Positions 1 to 8,211 of a stretch of 64,000 bases of DNA are shown one piece after another (within the stretch, counting starts at the first letter, position 1; every line of letters starts with the position of its first letter). This DNA comes from Mycobacterium sp. IS-836 (lineage in GTDB: Bacteria; Actinomycetota; Actinomycetes; Mycobacteriales; Mycobacteriaceae): positions 114,395-178,394 of the forward strand of contig NZ_MBEU01000075.1 in the NCBI RefSeq assembly GCF_001954275.1. The letters are read 5' to 3'. The position numbers and the translations under genes are program-made. Under the pieces are notes generated by a model. The model had not been told where the DNA came from and searched no databases. It saw only the letters and a list, made by a program, of their open reading frames with translations.

Positions 1-754
1 GCAGCACTCGTTGGCCCTGCGTGACTCTGATCGGTTCGCTGTGGCCGAGCATGCGGCCATTGATCGCGAACGCGCGATAGCCAACTTCGAATCCATGCGG
101 TTTTCCGGACGCCAGCGAAGCGGCCATCTCGGCCTCGCCCTTGTCGCGCAGCTCCGGGATCGGCTGGCCGGCCAGGAAATTGGTGGCCATGTCGCCGCCC
201 CTGCTGAAGGCGGGCTCGAACTCCTTGAGGGTGAGAAATACTTCTTGGTCGTAGGCGCCGGGATTGTATTTCGGTTCGATGTAGACCGGCCCGGCCAGAC
301 CGTTGTACTGGCCCAGGCTTAGGTTCGCTCCGGGGACGAGGTGGGTGTGGTAGAAGCGGAACCCCGACGGTCCCGGAGTGAAGGACAGCCGGCGCATCCC
401 GTGCGCCGGGATGTAGGGGGTGCCTTCCTCGGCGGAGCCGTCGACGTCGACGGGCAGTGTCTGGCCATGCCAGTGCAGTTGTTCGGGGGTGTCGCTGTCG
501 TTGTGGACGTCGACCACCACGGCCCTACCTTCGGTCAGCCGGACCAGCGGTCCGGGAAACTGGCCGTTGTAGAGGGTGGTTGACACCACCCGATCGGGCG
601 CCAGCTCCACCAGACCCTGTCCGATGCGAAGCGTGTAATCGGCCTTTGCGGGCGGGCCCTGCCGGCCGCACCCTGCCGCCGCGGACGCCGAACCGCTAGC
701 CGCAAGCACCGCCGCGGCCGCGCCGCGCTTCAGGAAGCCGCGCCGGTCCAGCAC
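1..754 (-). CDS. multicopper oxidase, N-terminal part (cut by window start)
   Basis: Oxidises substrates at a mononuclear copper and passes electrons to a trinuclear cluster that reduces O2; probably acts outside the membrane. The 251 visible codons begin at a GTG followed by a twin-arginine motif (RRGFLKRG, residues 4-11), an Ala-rich hydrophobic stretch and a Cys at residue 30 that could be a lipobox. Copper-ligand motifs HWHG (about 95-98) and HTH (137-139) are present. The C-terminal type-1 copper site lies beyond the edge. The sequence does not resemble what I recall of M. tuberculosis MmcO (Rv0846c) outside these motifs, so it is probably a different mycobacterial laccase-like group. 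The start is inferred from the Tat motif; this frame has no plausible start further upstream. Confidence 0.85.
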   Translation of the reverse strand, partial: MLDRRGFLKRGAAAAVLAASGSASAAAGCGRQGPPAKADYTLRIGQGLVELAPDRVVSTTLYNGQFPGPLVRLTEGRAVVVDVHNDSDTPEQLHWHGQTLPVDVDGSAEEGTPYIPAHGMRRLSFTPGPSGFRFYHTHLVPGANLSLGQYNGLAGPVYIEPKYNPGAYDQEVFLTLKEFEPAFSRGGDMATNFLAGQPIPELRDKGEAEMAASLASGKPHGFEVGYRAFAINGRMLGHSEPIRVTQGQRVL

Positions 755-816
755 AGCTCAAACGGTAGCGCATCGCGGCCGCCCGGCACCCACGACGGGA
801 CCCTGGTCATACACCA

Positions 817-830
817 ATACGCATATGTAT
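817..830. promoter_or_regulatory. imperfect palindrome upstream of the fabG3-like gene
   Basis: An imperfect inverted repeat (ATAC...GTAT, AT-rich core ATACGCATATGTAT) lies 33 bp before the dehydrogenase start, in the short gap between two divergent genes. It could be a -10 region or a regulator site. Base pattern only; no matching family known to me. Confidence 0.3.
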
Positions 831-862
831 GGTGCGAGTACCGACACGACAGGAGAATCGAA

Positions 863-1645
863 GTGGCAGAACGGTTGGCGGGCAAGGTCGCACTCGTCAG
901 TGGCGGTGCGCGGGGGATGGGCGCCTCGCACGTGCGGGCGATGACGGCCGAGGGCGCCAGGGTGGTTTTCGGCGACATCCTGGACGACGAGGGCAAGGCC
1001 GTCGCGGCGGAACTCGGTGACGTTGTCCGCTATGTGCACCTCGACGTCACCAAGCCCGAGCAATGGGAGGCGGCGGTGGACACCGCCATCAGCGAATTCG
1101 GCAGTATCGACGTGCTGGTGAACAATGCGGGCATCCTCAACGTCGGCACCTTCGAGGACTACGAGCTGTCCGAGTGGCAAAAGATCCTCGACGTGAACCT
1201 GACCGGGGTGTTTCTCGGCATCCGCGCGGTGGTGAAACCGATGAAGGAAGCGGGCCGAGGATCGATCATCAACATCTCTTCGATCGAAGGAATGGCCGGC
1301 ACCATGGCCTGCCACGGTTACACGGCGAGCAAGTTCGGTGTCCGTGGACTCACGAAGTCCGCGGCAATGGAATTGGGGCTCAACGGCATCCGGGTCAACT
1401 CGATTCACCCCGGGCTGATCAAGACACCGATGACGCAATGGGTTCCCGACGACATTTTCCAAACCGCGTTGGGCCGCGCGGCGGACCCCGCGGAGGTCTC
1501 CAACCTCGTCGTCTATCTGGCCAGTGACGAATCCAGCTATTCGACCGGATCGGAGCTCGTCGTCGACGGAGGCACCATGGCCGGCCTGGGCCACAAGGAC
1601 TTCTCCGCAATCGATGTGGCCGAACAACCCGAGTGGGTCACCTAG
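863..1645 (+). CDS. fabG3: short-chain dehydrogenase/reductase, FabG3 (Rv2002) type
   Basis: NAD(H)-dependent SDR; the M. tuberculosis orthologue Rv2002/FabG3 reduces 20-keto steroids (20-beta-hydroxysteroid dehydrogenase). The 260-residue protein has the cofactor motif GGARGMG (14-20), NNAG (87-90), and the catalytic triad Ser140, Tyr153, Lys157 (YTASK). Near-collinear similarity with Rv2002 as I recall it runs to the C-terminal PEWVT. The GTG start is preceded by AGGAGA at good spacing. It is divergent from the multicopper oxidase and convergent with mmpL, with only 5 bp between the stops. A role in sterol or lipid metabolism is inferred from the orthologue. Confidence 0.9.
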   Translation: MAERLAGKVALVSGGARGMGASHVRAMTAEGARVVFGDILDDEGKAVAAELGDVVRYVHLDVTKPEQWEAAVDTAISEFGSIDVLVNNAGILNVGTFEDYELSEWQKILDVNLTGVFLGIRAVVKPMKEAGRGSIINISSIEGMAGTMACHGYTASKFGVRGLTKSAAMELGLNGIRVNSIHPGLIKTPMTQWVPDDIFQTALGRAADPAEVSNLVVYLASDESSYSTGSELVVDGGTMAGLGHKDFSAIDVAEQPEWVT

Positions 1646-1650
1646 CCGCG

Positions 1651-4560
1651 TCACGCGTGGGTCAGGGCTTCTTCGGCTTTCTTGGCCGGGGCGGGCCAGG
1701 GCGACGGGACCGGCCGCTGGCGAACTCGTTGCGGCCACCAGAACCACTTGCCCAGCAGTGCGGCAATGGACGGCGTCATCAGCGACCTGACGATCAGTGT
1801 GTCGAAGAGTAGGCCGAGGCCGATGGTGGTGCCGACCTGTCCGATAACCGTGAGCTCGCTGACCGCCATGGTCATCATCGTGAAGGCGAACACCAACCCC
1901 GCGGAGGTGACCACCGAGCCGGTGCCGCCCATTGATCGGATGATGCCGGTGTTCAGCCCGGCGTGGATCTCCTCCTTGAACCGCGCCACCAATAGCAGGT
2001 TGTAGTCGGCGCCCACGGCGAGCAGGATGATGACCGACATCGCGAGCACCATCCAGTGCAGCTCAATGCCAATGAGGTGTTGCCAGATCAGCACCGACAG
2101 CCCGAACGACGCGCCCAGCGAGAGCAGGACGGTGCCCACGATGACCGCCGACGCCACCACGCCTCGCGTGATGATCAGCATGATGATGAAAATCAGGCAC
2201 AGCGAGGCGATTCCGGCGATCAACAGGTCGTAGGTGTTGCCGTCACTGAGGTCCTTGTACATCGACGCGGTGCCGGCGAGGTAGATCTTCGAGCCCTCCA
2301 ACGGGGTGCCCTTGAGCGCCTCGTATGCGGCCTTCTTGATGGCACCGATGTGCGAAATGCCTTCCTGCGACATCGGATCGCCGTCATGGCTGATGATGAA
2401 CCGAACGGCATGGCCGTCGGGGGAGAGGAAGTTCTTCATGCCCTTCTTGAACTCGGCATTGTTGAACGTCTCCGGCGGCAGATAGAACGAATCGTCGTTC
2501 TTTGACGCATCGAAAGCCTTGCCCATGGCGTTGGAGTTCTTCTGCGCCTCGTTCTGCTGATCTTGCAGACCCTTCTGGGTCGAATACATGGTCAGCATTG
2601 TGGTTTTCATGGCCTTCATGTTGTCGATCATCGAGGGCATCAGCGCCACCATCTGCGGCATCAGCGTGTCGAGGTGATCCATCACGGGCAGCAGGCTCTG
2701 GATGTCGTCGGTCATCGTGTCGATACCGTCGAGGGCGTCGAAAACCGAACGCAGCGACCAGCATACCGGGATGTCGTAGCAATGCTTTTCCCAGTAGAAG
2801 TAGCTACGGATGGGCCGGAAGAAGTCCTCGAAATCGGCCATCTTGTTCCGTAAGTCTTCGATGTCGATGGTCATGTCGTGCATCTTTTGCACCATTACAT
2901 GCATATCGTTGGACATCTGCACGGTGATGCTCTGCATCTTGACCATGCTGTCGATGGTCGACTGCATCATGTCGGCCTGGCGGAGCATGTCGGCCATCTG
3001 GTCTGCCTGATACTTCTGGTTCATCTGCTGGGTGACGCCCTGCATGCTGATCTGGAACGGGATCGACGTGTGCTCGATCGGCGTGCCCTGCGGCCGTGTA
3101 ATGGCTTGCACGCGGCCGATTCCCGGCACCCGGAAGACCGACTTGGCAATCTTGTCGATGACCAGAAAGTCCGCCGAGTTGCGCAGATCGTGATCGCTTT
3201 CGATCATCAGCACCTCGGGATTCATCCGCGCCTGCGAGAAGTGCCGATCCGCCGCCGCATATCCCTCGTTGGCGGGTAGATCGGTGGGCAGATAGGTGCG
3301 GTCGTTGTAGTTGGTCCGGTACCCGGGCAGGGTCAACAGGCCGACGAGCGCCACTCCGATCGTCGTCACCAGGATTGGTCCGGGCCAGCGGACGACGAGC
3401 GCGCCGACCTTGCGCCAGCCGCGAATCCGTTGCGTTCTGCGGGGTTCCAACGTCTTGCCGAACCGGGTTGCCACCGAGATGACCGCCGGGCCCAGCGTCA
3501 ACGCCGCCGCCACCACGACGACCATGCCGATGGCCAACGGGACGCCCAGCGTCTGGAAATAGGGCAGGTTCGTGAAGTGCAGGCAGAACGTCGCTCCGGC
3601 GATGGTCAACCCCGAGCCCAGCACGACATGTGCCGTACCGCCGAACATGTTGTAGTAGGCGTCTTCTCGCGATTCGCCGAGTGAGCGAGCCTCCTGATAT
3701 CGGCCTATCAGAAAGATCGCGTAGTCGGTGGCCGCAGCGATCGCCAAGGTGACCAAGAGGTTGGTGGCGAACGTCGAGAGTCCGATGATCTTGAAGTAAC
3801 CGAGGAAAGCGACCATTCCGCGCGCGGCTGAGAGCTCGAGCACCACCATCACCAGCGTGAGCAGCACCGTGACGATCGACCGATAGACCAACAGCAGCAT
3901 CGCGATGATCACCGTGAACGTGGCAGCGGTGATGACTTGCAGGCTGCGGTCGCCGGCCACGTGCTGATCCGCCGACAGCGCCGCAGGCCCGGTGACGTAG
4001 GCCTTGACCCCGTGGGGCGGGGGGACGCTCTTGACGATGTCTTGCACGGCCTCGACCGATTCGTTGGCCAAGGCTTCGCCCTGGTTACCGGCGAGGTAGA
4101 CCTGAACGTAGGCGGCCTTGCCGTCGTTGCTCTGGGCACCGGCGCCGGTCAGCGCATCGCTCCACATATCTTGAACGTGCTCAACGTGTTTCGTGTCGGC
4201 GTCGAGCTTTTTGACGATCTGGTCGTAATAAGTGTGGGCGTCGGCGCCCAGTGGCTGTTGGCCCTCCAGGACGATCATCACCGAGCTGTTGGACTTGTAC
4301 TCGTTGAACACCGCACCCATACGCTTGGTCGCGACGACGGACTGGGCGTCGTCGGGAGCCATCGACACCGAGCGCATTTTGCCGACCTCGTCGAGTTGGG
4401 GCACGGCCACGTTGAGCACACCGATGAGAGCGACCCAGCCCAGGATGATGGGTATGCCGAACTTTCGGATGATCCGCGGGATCGACGGCCGCGCTTTGTG
4501 TTTAGCGACGGGGATGACATCGGTGCGGGCGTCGGCCGTGTCTTCAGTGGCTGTGCTCAT
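1651..4560 (-). CDS. mmpL: MmpL family RND transporter (MmpL4/MmpL5 type)
   Basis: Inner-membrane RND permease of 969 residues that exports lipids, siderophores or drugs using the proton gradient. Two repeated modules of transmembrane helices are visible (about 195-370 and 765-945), with proton-relay Asp-Tyr pairs in each (ATDYAIFLIGRY and GADYNLLLVARF). The periplasmic loop between the modules carries a long Met/Gln-rich coiled-coil segment (about 500-700), the hallmark of the MmpL4/5 group, and a Cys pair (HCYDIPVCW). It overlaps mmpS by 4 nt (ATGA), so the pair is translationally coupled. Regulation is probably by the adjacent TetR. The substrate cannot be read from sequence: siderophore export (MmpL4/5 role) or azole/bedaquiline-type efflux are the family precedents. 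Confidence 0.92.
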   Translation of the reverse strand: MSTATEDTADARTDVIPVAKHKARPSIPRIIRKFGIPIILGWVALIGVLNVAVPQLDEVGKMRSVSMAPDDAQSVVATKRMGAVFNEYKSNSSVMIVLEGQQPLGADAHTYYDQIVKKLDADTKHVEHVQDMWSDALTGAGAQSNDGKAAYVQVYLAGNQGEALANESVEAVQDIVKSVPPPHGVKAYVTGPAALSADQHVAGDRSLQVITAATFTVIIAMLLLVYRSIVTVLLTLVMVVLELSAARGMVAFLGYFKIIGLSTFATNLLVTLAIAAATDYAIFLIGRYQEARSLGESREDAYYNMFGGTAHVVLGSGLTIAGATFCLHFTNLPYFQTLGVPLAIGMVVVVAAALTLGPAVISVATRFGKTLEPRRTQRIRGWRKVGALVVRWPGPILVTTIGVALVGLLTLPGYRTNYNDRTYLPTDLPANEGYAAADRHFSQARMNPEVLMIESDHDLRNSADFLVIDKIAKSVFRVPGIGRVQAITRPQGTPIEHTSIPFQISMQGVTQQMNQKYQADQMADMLRQADMMQSTIDSMVKMQSITVQMSNDMHVMVQKMHDMTIDIEDLRNKMADFEDFFRPIRSYFYWEKHCYDIPVCWSLRSVFDALDGIDTMTDDIQSLLPVMDHLDTLMPQMVALMPSMIDNMKAMKTTMLTMYSTQKGLQDQQNEAQKNSNAMGKAFDASKNDDSFYLPPETFNNAEFKKGMKNFLSPDGHAVRFIISHDGDPMSQEGISHIGAIKKAAYEALKGTPLEGSKIYLAGTASMYKDLSDGNTYDLLIAGIASLCLIFIIMLIITRGVVASAVIVGTVLLSLGASFGLSVLIWQHLIGIELHWMVLAMSVIILLAVGADYNLLLVARFKEEIHAGLNTGIIRSMGGTGSVVTSAGLVFAFTMMTMAVSELTVIGQVGTTIGLGLLFDTLIVRSLMTPSIAALLGKWFWWPQRVRQRPVPSPWPAPAKKAEEALTHA

Positions 4561-4991
4561 GCGGATTTCACCAAGCAGAAGGTCAGGGCGTGAACGCCGT
4601 TAACTGTTTTCTCGTCCTTGACTTCGTCGTCGATGGTGATGCGGCACCCGAGGTAGTCGCCATCGCTTTGGGCTGAGAGGTTCGGGAAGACCGAAGGGGC
4701 GGTAGTGCTCAGGACCAGCGTCCAGGGGAGCGGCGCGGCGTCGACTCGCGTCGGGTCGGCGTTGAGATCCAGGTAGTTCACGTTTGCGTGGCTCGCCGAA
4801 CCGAAGACCTCGTACTTGACGACCTTGGGCTTAAACGGCTTTGAATCATCGAGCCGCGGGCTTGTCATCACGCCGGTGTCGTGGGCGCCGAAGAACGACT
4901 TGACGCGGACCACCGCGAAGCCGCCGACAACCACGACCGCGACGATCAACAGCGGCAACCACGCATTTCGCAGAGCCTTTGACGTCTGCAC
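4557..4991 (-). CDS. mmpS: MmpS family accessory protein
   Basis: Small membrane-anchored partner of MmpL. The 144 residues show a short cytoplasmic N-terminus, one transmembrane helix (LPLLIVAVVVVGGFAVV), then a beta-rich periplasmic domain with the family pattern VKYEVFG, PWTL and a C-terminal Cys pair (GCRITID / TFCLVKSA). The GTG start has an AAGGGAA-type ribosome site about 9 nt upstream. It is first in the mmpS-mmpL operon and overlaps mmpL by 4 nt. The operator at 5187-5213 lies about 200 bp upstream. Confidence 0.92.
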   Translation of the reverse strand: MQTSKALRNAWLPLLIVAVVVVGGFAVVRVKSFFGAHDTGVMTSPRLDDSKPFKPKVVKYEVFGSASHANVNYLDLNADPTRVDAAPLPWTLVLSTTAPSVFPNLSAQSDGDYLGCRITIDDEVKDEKTVNGVHALTFCLVKSA

Positions 4992-5186
4992 TTAGGTGAT
5001 TCCCTTCCTTACCGCGCAACGGTGATGTGGTCGGCGAGAACGTTCCCCGCGGGCGGAATCGTCGCCAGGTGGGCGCGCGATTTACACCGCTCAGCAAGGA
5101 AATTCGGCGATTGGTGTGATTCCTGCGCCTCGACCCCCACCTCGCATTGCGGAGGCCTTCTCGAGTACCGCAACCAGAGCATAGTA

Positions 5187-5213
5187 CATGATGTGCATAT
5201 CTTGCACATCATG
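5187..5213. promoter_or_regulatory. perfect 27-bp inverted repeat, probable TetR operator for mmpS-mmpL
   Basis: Arms CATGATGTGCA and TGCACATCATG are exact complements around a 5-nt spacer (TATCT). The site sits in the 247-bp gap between mmpS and the tetR stop. A second copy of the core (TGCA halves around 5 nt) lies just upstream of tetR at 5857-5874, which ties both sites to one regulator. Precedent: TetR-controlled MmpS/MmpL efflux operons in M. abscessus use palindromic operators in the same position. Confidence 0.75.
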
Positions 5214-5238
5214 CAACAATCAGGGGCGGTGTTTCAGA

Positions 5239-5847
5239 TCACTTCGTGAAGATGCTGTTGACCAGCGCGGCGGCGCGCTCCACGTAGGGCATCGGCGTGT
5301 CGTCGGGGTCTCTCGGCTTTCCGCTTGCCCACCGTTCGATGCCCGAACGCACGGCCGTCAGCGCCAGCGCGGAGATCAAGGCGGCCATCTCGTCGTCGGG
5401 ACGCATCGCCTGGCGGCGGACGATGATGTCGGTCAATTGGTTCTGGAACCGCTCCAGCTCGGCCAGGAATGCCGCCAGCACCGCGGGGGAGGTCTTGGCG
5501 AGTTCGAGCATGCCGGTGGCCTGCTCGCGCCGCGGCGGCGTGTCACGGAGATGGTGTGCGGCCAGGGCGATCAGCTCTGCCAGCACCACCGAGTAGGGGG
5601 CGGGCCCGGCGGCGACGAAGTCCGCGGCCAGCTCGGGCGGGAGGTCCGAGGGCCCGTAGGCGATCGCGGACTCCTTGTTCGGGAAGTAGTTGAAGAACGT
5701 GCGCGTCGACAGTCCGGCTTCGACGCAGATTTCCTCGATCGTCACCTTGTCGAAGCCGCGTTCTTGTGCCAGGCGCACCGCGGCGTCGCGGATATCCGCG
5801 CTGGTCTGGCGGCGACGGCGCTCGCGCAGACCCACCTGATTGGTCAT
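5239..5847 (-). CDS. TetR family regulator, probable repressor of mmpS-mmpL
   Basis: A 202-residue TetR/AcrR regulator. The N-terminal helix-turn-helix is clear (TIEEICVEAGLSTRTFFNYF, about 32-51); the C-terminal ligand domain is variable as usual. I chose the ATG at 5847 because the domain starts 10 residues later and the longer frame would read through the operator. It lies upstream of mmpS-mmpL on the same strand, with operators before both it and mmpS, so autorepression plus efflux control is the simplest reading. The ligand is unknown. Confidence 0.88.
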   Translation of the reverse strand: MTNQVGLRERRRRQTSADIRDAAVRLAQERGFDKVTIEEICVEAGLSTRTFFNYFPNKESAIAYGPSDLPPELAADFVAAGPAPYSVVLAELIALAAHHLRDTPPRREQATGMLELAKTSPAVLAAFLAELERFQNQLTDIIVRRQAMRPDDEMAALISALALTAVRSGIERWASGKPRDPDDTPMPYVERAAALVNSIFTK

Positions 5848-5856
5848 AACCCTATA

Positions 5857-5874
5857 GTTGCACGTTCTGCACAC
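5857..5874. promoter_or_regulatory. second TetR operator copy upstream of tetR
   Basis: The half-sites TTGCA and TGCACA are separated by 5 nt, the same geometry as the core of the 27-bp repeat at 5187-5213 (TGTGCA-N5-TGCAC). It lies 10 bp before the tetR ATG, where it would overlap the transcription start, fitting autorepression. The match is to the inner half-sites only, so the site is predicted to be weaker. Confidence 0.55.
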
Positions 5875-5993
5875 TTTGCAGTCAACTGGCGCAAAGTGGA
5901 TTCGGATGGCCCGCTGATGGCCCTGCCGGCGCCGCATGGGCTCCCGCCCCCGGGCATCACCGAAAACCGTTCAACGGCAAGGCGATTTGATCG

Positions 5994-6935
5994 TCAGGGG
6001 GACAGGTTTCCGGTCGGCGTGGCTAGGGCGGACCATAGGTGATCGCGTTGGCTGGCGAAGAAGGCCACCGATATCGGAGCCTTTTCCGCGATCTGGTCGA
6101 ACGCATGAAATGCGCCCGGGACGATCTCCTCGTGGACGCTCACCCCCGCCTCGCGCAGGCGTCGCGCGTACTCCAGACACTCTTGATAGAACAGGTCCAG
6201 CGTCCCGACACCGATCCAGGCCGGCGGCAGGCCCGTCAAATCTTCCCGGCGCGCCGGCACCGCCTCCTTCGGGTCCGCGCCGTCGAGGTACCAGCGCCAG
6301 GCCAACTGGTTGTCGGATTCCGTCCACATGAGGCGCTTCAGGCCATCGCGAGTGGCGCCCGTGCGATCGTCGAGCATCGGGTAGACCAGCATCTGGTAGG
6401 CGAGTTTGACGTCGCCGCGATCGTGCGCACGCTGTGCCACCGCGGCCGCGAAATGTCCACCGGCACTTGCTCCGCCGACGGCGACGCGATCGGCGTCCAC
6501 CCATGGCTGGCGCGCCAACCACCGCAGCGCCGCATAGCAGTCTTCCACCGGTGTGGGATACGGGTGTTCGGGAGCGAGTCGATATTCGACCGCCGCCACC
6601 GCGACACCGGTGAGGCGGGACAGCTTGCGGCAGTACTTGTCGTCCTGCACCGCGGTCCCCATGATCGTGCCGCCGCCGTGGATCCACAGCAGCGCCGGCG
6701 CCCGATCGGGAAGGCCCGTCGGGCGATGGAGGCGGACCTTGACGTGTTCGTTGACCGCGACCACCGGTACGCTGCGGAGCCGGCCCGCGTTGCCCATCAG
6801 CAGCATCAGCGCCCGCTGGACTTTGTAGCCGCGGTGCAGGGCATATCCCCGGGGCAAGAAGGGGGCCACCTTGCGCAAGCCGGGATCCAGCGCCCGTCGT
6901 GACGTGAAAGGCTTGTCGGACGATCTGCTTGCCAT
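5994..6935 (-). CDS. alpha/beta hydrolase, HSL-type esterase/lipase
   Basis: Carboxylesterase of the hormone-sensitive-lipase family (313 residues). The oxyanion motif HGGG is at 86-89, the nucleophile motif GASAGG has Ser158, and the acid and base are in GTLDLF and AFHAF near the C-terminus. The ATG at 6935 is preceded by GGAGCAGAGGGC on the coding strand; a longer frame to 7151 exists but would overlap the downstream end of the methyltransferase gene, so it was rejected. It resembles the Lip proteins of M. tuberculosis that hydrolyse short or medium acyl esters. No clear operon partner. Confidence 0.88.
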   Translation of the reverse strand: MASRSSDKPFTSRRALDPGLRKVAPFLPRGYALHRGYKVQRALMLLMGNAGRLRSVPVVAVNEHVKVRLHRPTGLPDRAPALLWIHGGGTIMGTAVQDDKYCRKLSRLTGVAVAAVEYRLAPEHPYPTPVEDCYAALRWLARQPWVDADRVAVGGASAGGHFAAAVAQRAHDRGDVKLAYQMLVYPMLDDRTGATRDGLKRLMWTESDNQLAWRWYLDGADPKEAVPARREDLTGLPPAWIGVGTLDLFYQECLEYARRLREAGVSVHEEIVPGAFHAFDQIAEKAPISVAFFASQRDHLWSALATPTGNLSP

Positions 6936-7024
6936 GGATGCCCTCTGCTCCGGTGCCAGGCCACGTTGACCATACACAGCGGAAACAGTGTCGATATAGG
7001 AATTCGCCGCGGCCGGCGAACCCG

Positions 7025-7624
7025 TCAGGGCCGCTCGAGGTCGAGCAGAACGCGCTTGGCGTCGGGCCCCCCGCGGTATGCACCGACGGCTCCGTCGGAC
7101 CGGATCACCCGGTGGCACGGCACGACGATAGGGATCGGGTTGGTCGCGCACGCGGTGCCGACGGCGCGCACCGCCTTGGGGGAGCCGGACAGCCGGGCCA
7201 GCGTGGCATAGCTGGTGGTGCTGCCGTAGCCGATATCGGCATTGAGGCGTTCCAGCACCGTGCGCCGAAACCCTTGCGACAGCGACCAGTCCAGCGCAAC
7301 CTCGAAGCTCCGCCGCCGGCCGGCGAAGAACTCCTCGAGTTGCCGCGCGACCGGATCCAGCCGCGCGGGCGCCTCCAGCACTCGCGGGCTGACGCGGGCA
7401 GCGAGGTTCTGCAGCACCGCGTCGCGGCTTTCGTTGGCGAACGCGACCCGCAGCAAGCCGAGGGGGGTCGCCGCCAACAGCAGTGGGCCGACAGCGGAAT
7501 CCACTGTGCGATAGGCGATGTCGAGTAGATCGCTGTTCTGGGCGTCCTGTTCCAGGCGCGCGTGCAGCCGCTTGAGATGGGCCGGGTCAACCGGGAAGTG
7601 CCGGGACAGGCTTGGTGTGGTCAT
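7025..7624 (-). CDS. methylated-DNA-[protein]-cysteine S-methyltransferase, longer paralogue
   Basis: Suicide repair enzyme that moves an alkyl group from O6-alkylguanine to its own Cys. The 199-residue protein carries VVPCHRV with acceptor Cys170 and the downstream YRGG...KRVLLDLE signature. It has about 40 extra N-terminal residues compared with typical Ogt. Its ATG overlaps the stop of the ECF sigma factor gene by 4 nt (ATGA), so the two are translated together. A second methyltransferase lies 1.4 kb away on the other strand. No AraC/Ada-type domain is present, so it is a repair enzyme and not itself the regulator. Confidence 0.92.
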   Translation of the reverse strand: MTTPSLSRHFPVDPAHLKRLHARLEQDAQNSDLLDIAYRTVDSAVGPLLLAATPLGLLRVAFANESRDAVLQNLAARVSPRVLEAPARLDPVARQLEEFFAGRRRSFEVALDWSLSQGFRRTVLERLNADIGYGSTTSYATLARLSGSPKAVRAVGTACATNPIPIVVPCHRVIRSDGAVGAYRGGPDAKRVLLDLERP

Positions 7625-8127
7625 CGATTTTCCCTTGTGTTGTCGAGAAGCGGATAGGTGCGTCGGAGTGTGGCGATCCCGTCGGCGGCGGCGCGCCGGG
7701 CGGCGGCCTCGCTGCTGTCGAGGATCAGCGCGATCTCCGCATAAGGAAGGCCGGCCAGGTAGTGATAAGCCACGGCGTGGCGCTGTTTGGGTGGTAATGC
7801 GCCCACCGCGGTGTCCAAGTCGAGGTCGTGGCGATCTGTCCGGTCGGGGGCGGGGACATCGGGCGGGTCGGCGACCGGGATGGCCCGGCGTGATGCTGTG
7901 CGGGTGATGTCGATGGCCTTGCGATGCGCGATCGTCACCAGCCATGCCTCGATGTTGGCGTCGGACGGCAGCCGCGGGTAGGCCTTCAAGGCGGCCAGGA
8001 AGGTGTCCGACCATGCGTCATCGGCATCGCTGTGGCCGACCACCGCGCGGACCACGCGCAGCACCGTGGCGCCGTGCCGTGCCACGACGGCCTCGAACGG
8101 CGGCTTCGGATGCTGGTGGGCCGTCAC
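7621..8127 (-). CDS. ECF-type RNA polymerase sigma factor
   Basis: Sigma-70 family extracytoplasmic-function factor. From the GTG at 8127 it is 168 residues, with region 2 (FEAVVARHG...DADDAWSDTFLAAL...IEAWLVTIAHRKAID) and region 4 (LPPKQRHAVAYHYLAGLPYAEIALIL). A TTG at 8190 in the same frame would add 21 residues, but the only strong ribosome site nearby (GGAGGA, 8165-8170) serves an out-of-frame 7-codon ORF, so the start is uncertain. No anti-sigma gene is adjacent; instead the gene is coupled to an alkyltransferase, which suggests a role in the response to DNA alkylation (inference). Confidence 0.85.
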   Translation of the reverse strand: MTAHQHPKPPFEAVVARHGATVLRVVRAVVGHSDADDAWSDTFLAALKAYPRLPSDANIEAWLVTIAHRKAIDITRTASRRAIPVADPPDVPAPDRTDRHDLDLDTAVGALPPKQRHAVAYHYLAGLPYAEIALILDSSEAAARRAAADGIATLRRTYPLLDNTRENR

Positions 8128-8134
8128 CCCGGCA

Positions 8135-8158
8135 TCACCGGCAGGCTCGGGTATGCAT
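8135..8158 (-). CDS. possible 7-codon leader ORF before the sigma factor
   Basis: Reads MHTRACR then TGA. It has an ideal ribosome site (GGAGGA, 6 nt before the ATG) and ends 7 nt before the sigma GTG, so ribosomes could reinitiate there. It is real as sequence; whether it is translated or regulates is inference. If the sigma factor instead starts at TTG 8190, the ribosome site and this ORF would be chance. Confidence 0.35.
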   Translation of the reverse strand: MHTRACR

Positions 8159-8211
8159 TCGCGCTCCTCCGTACGGATTAAACAACTCAACTATGAAGAC
8201 GTCGGCGCGCC

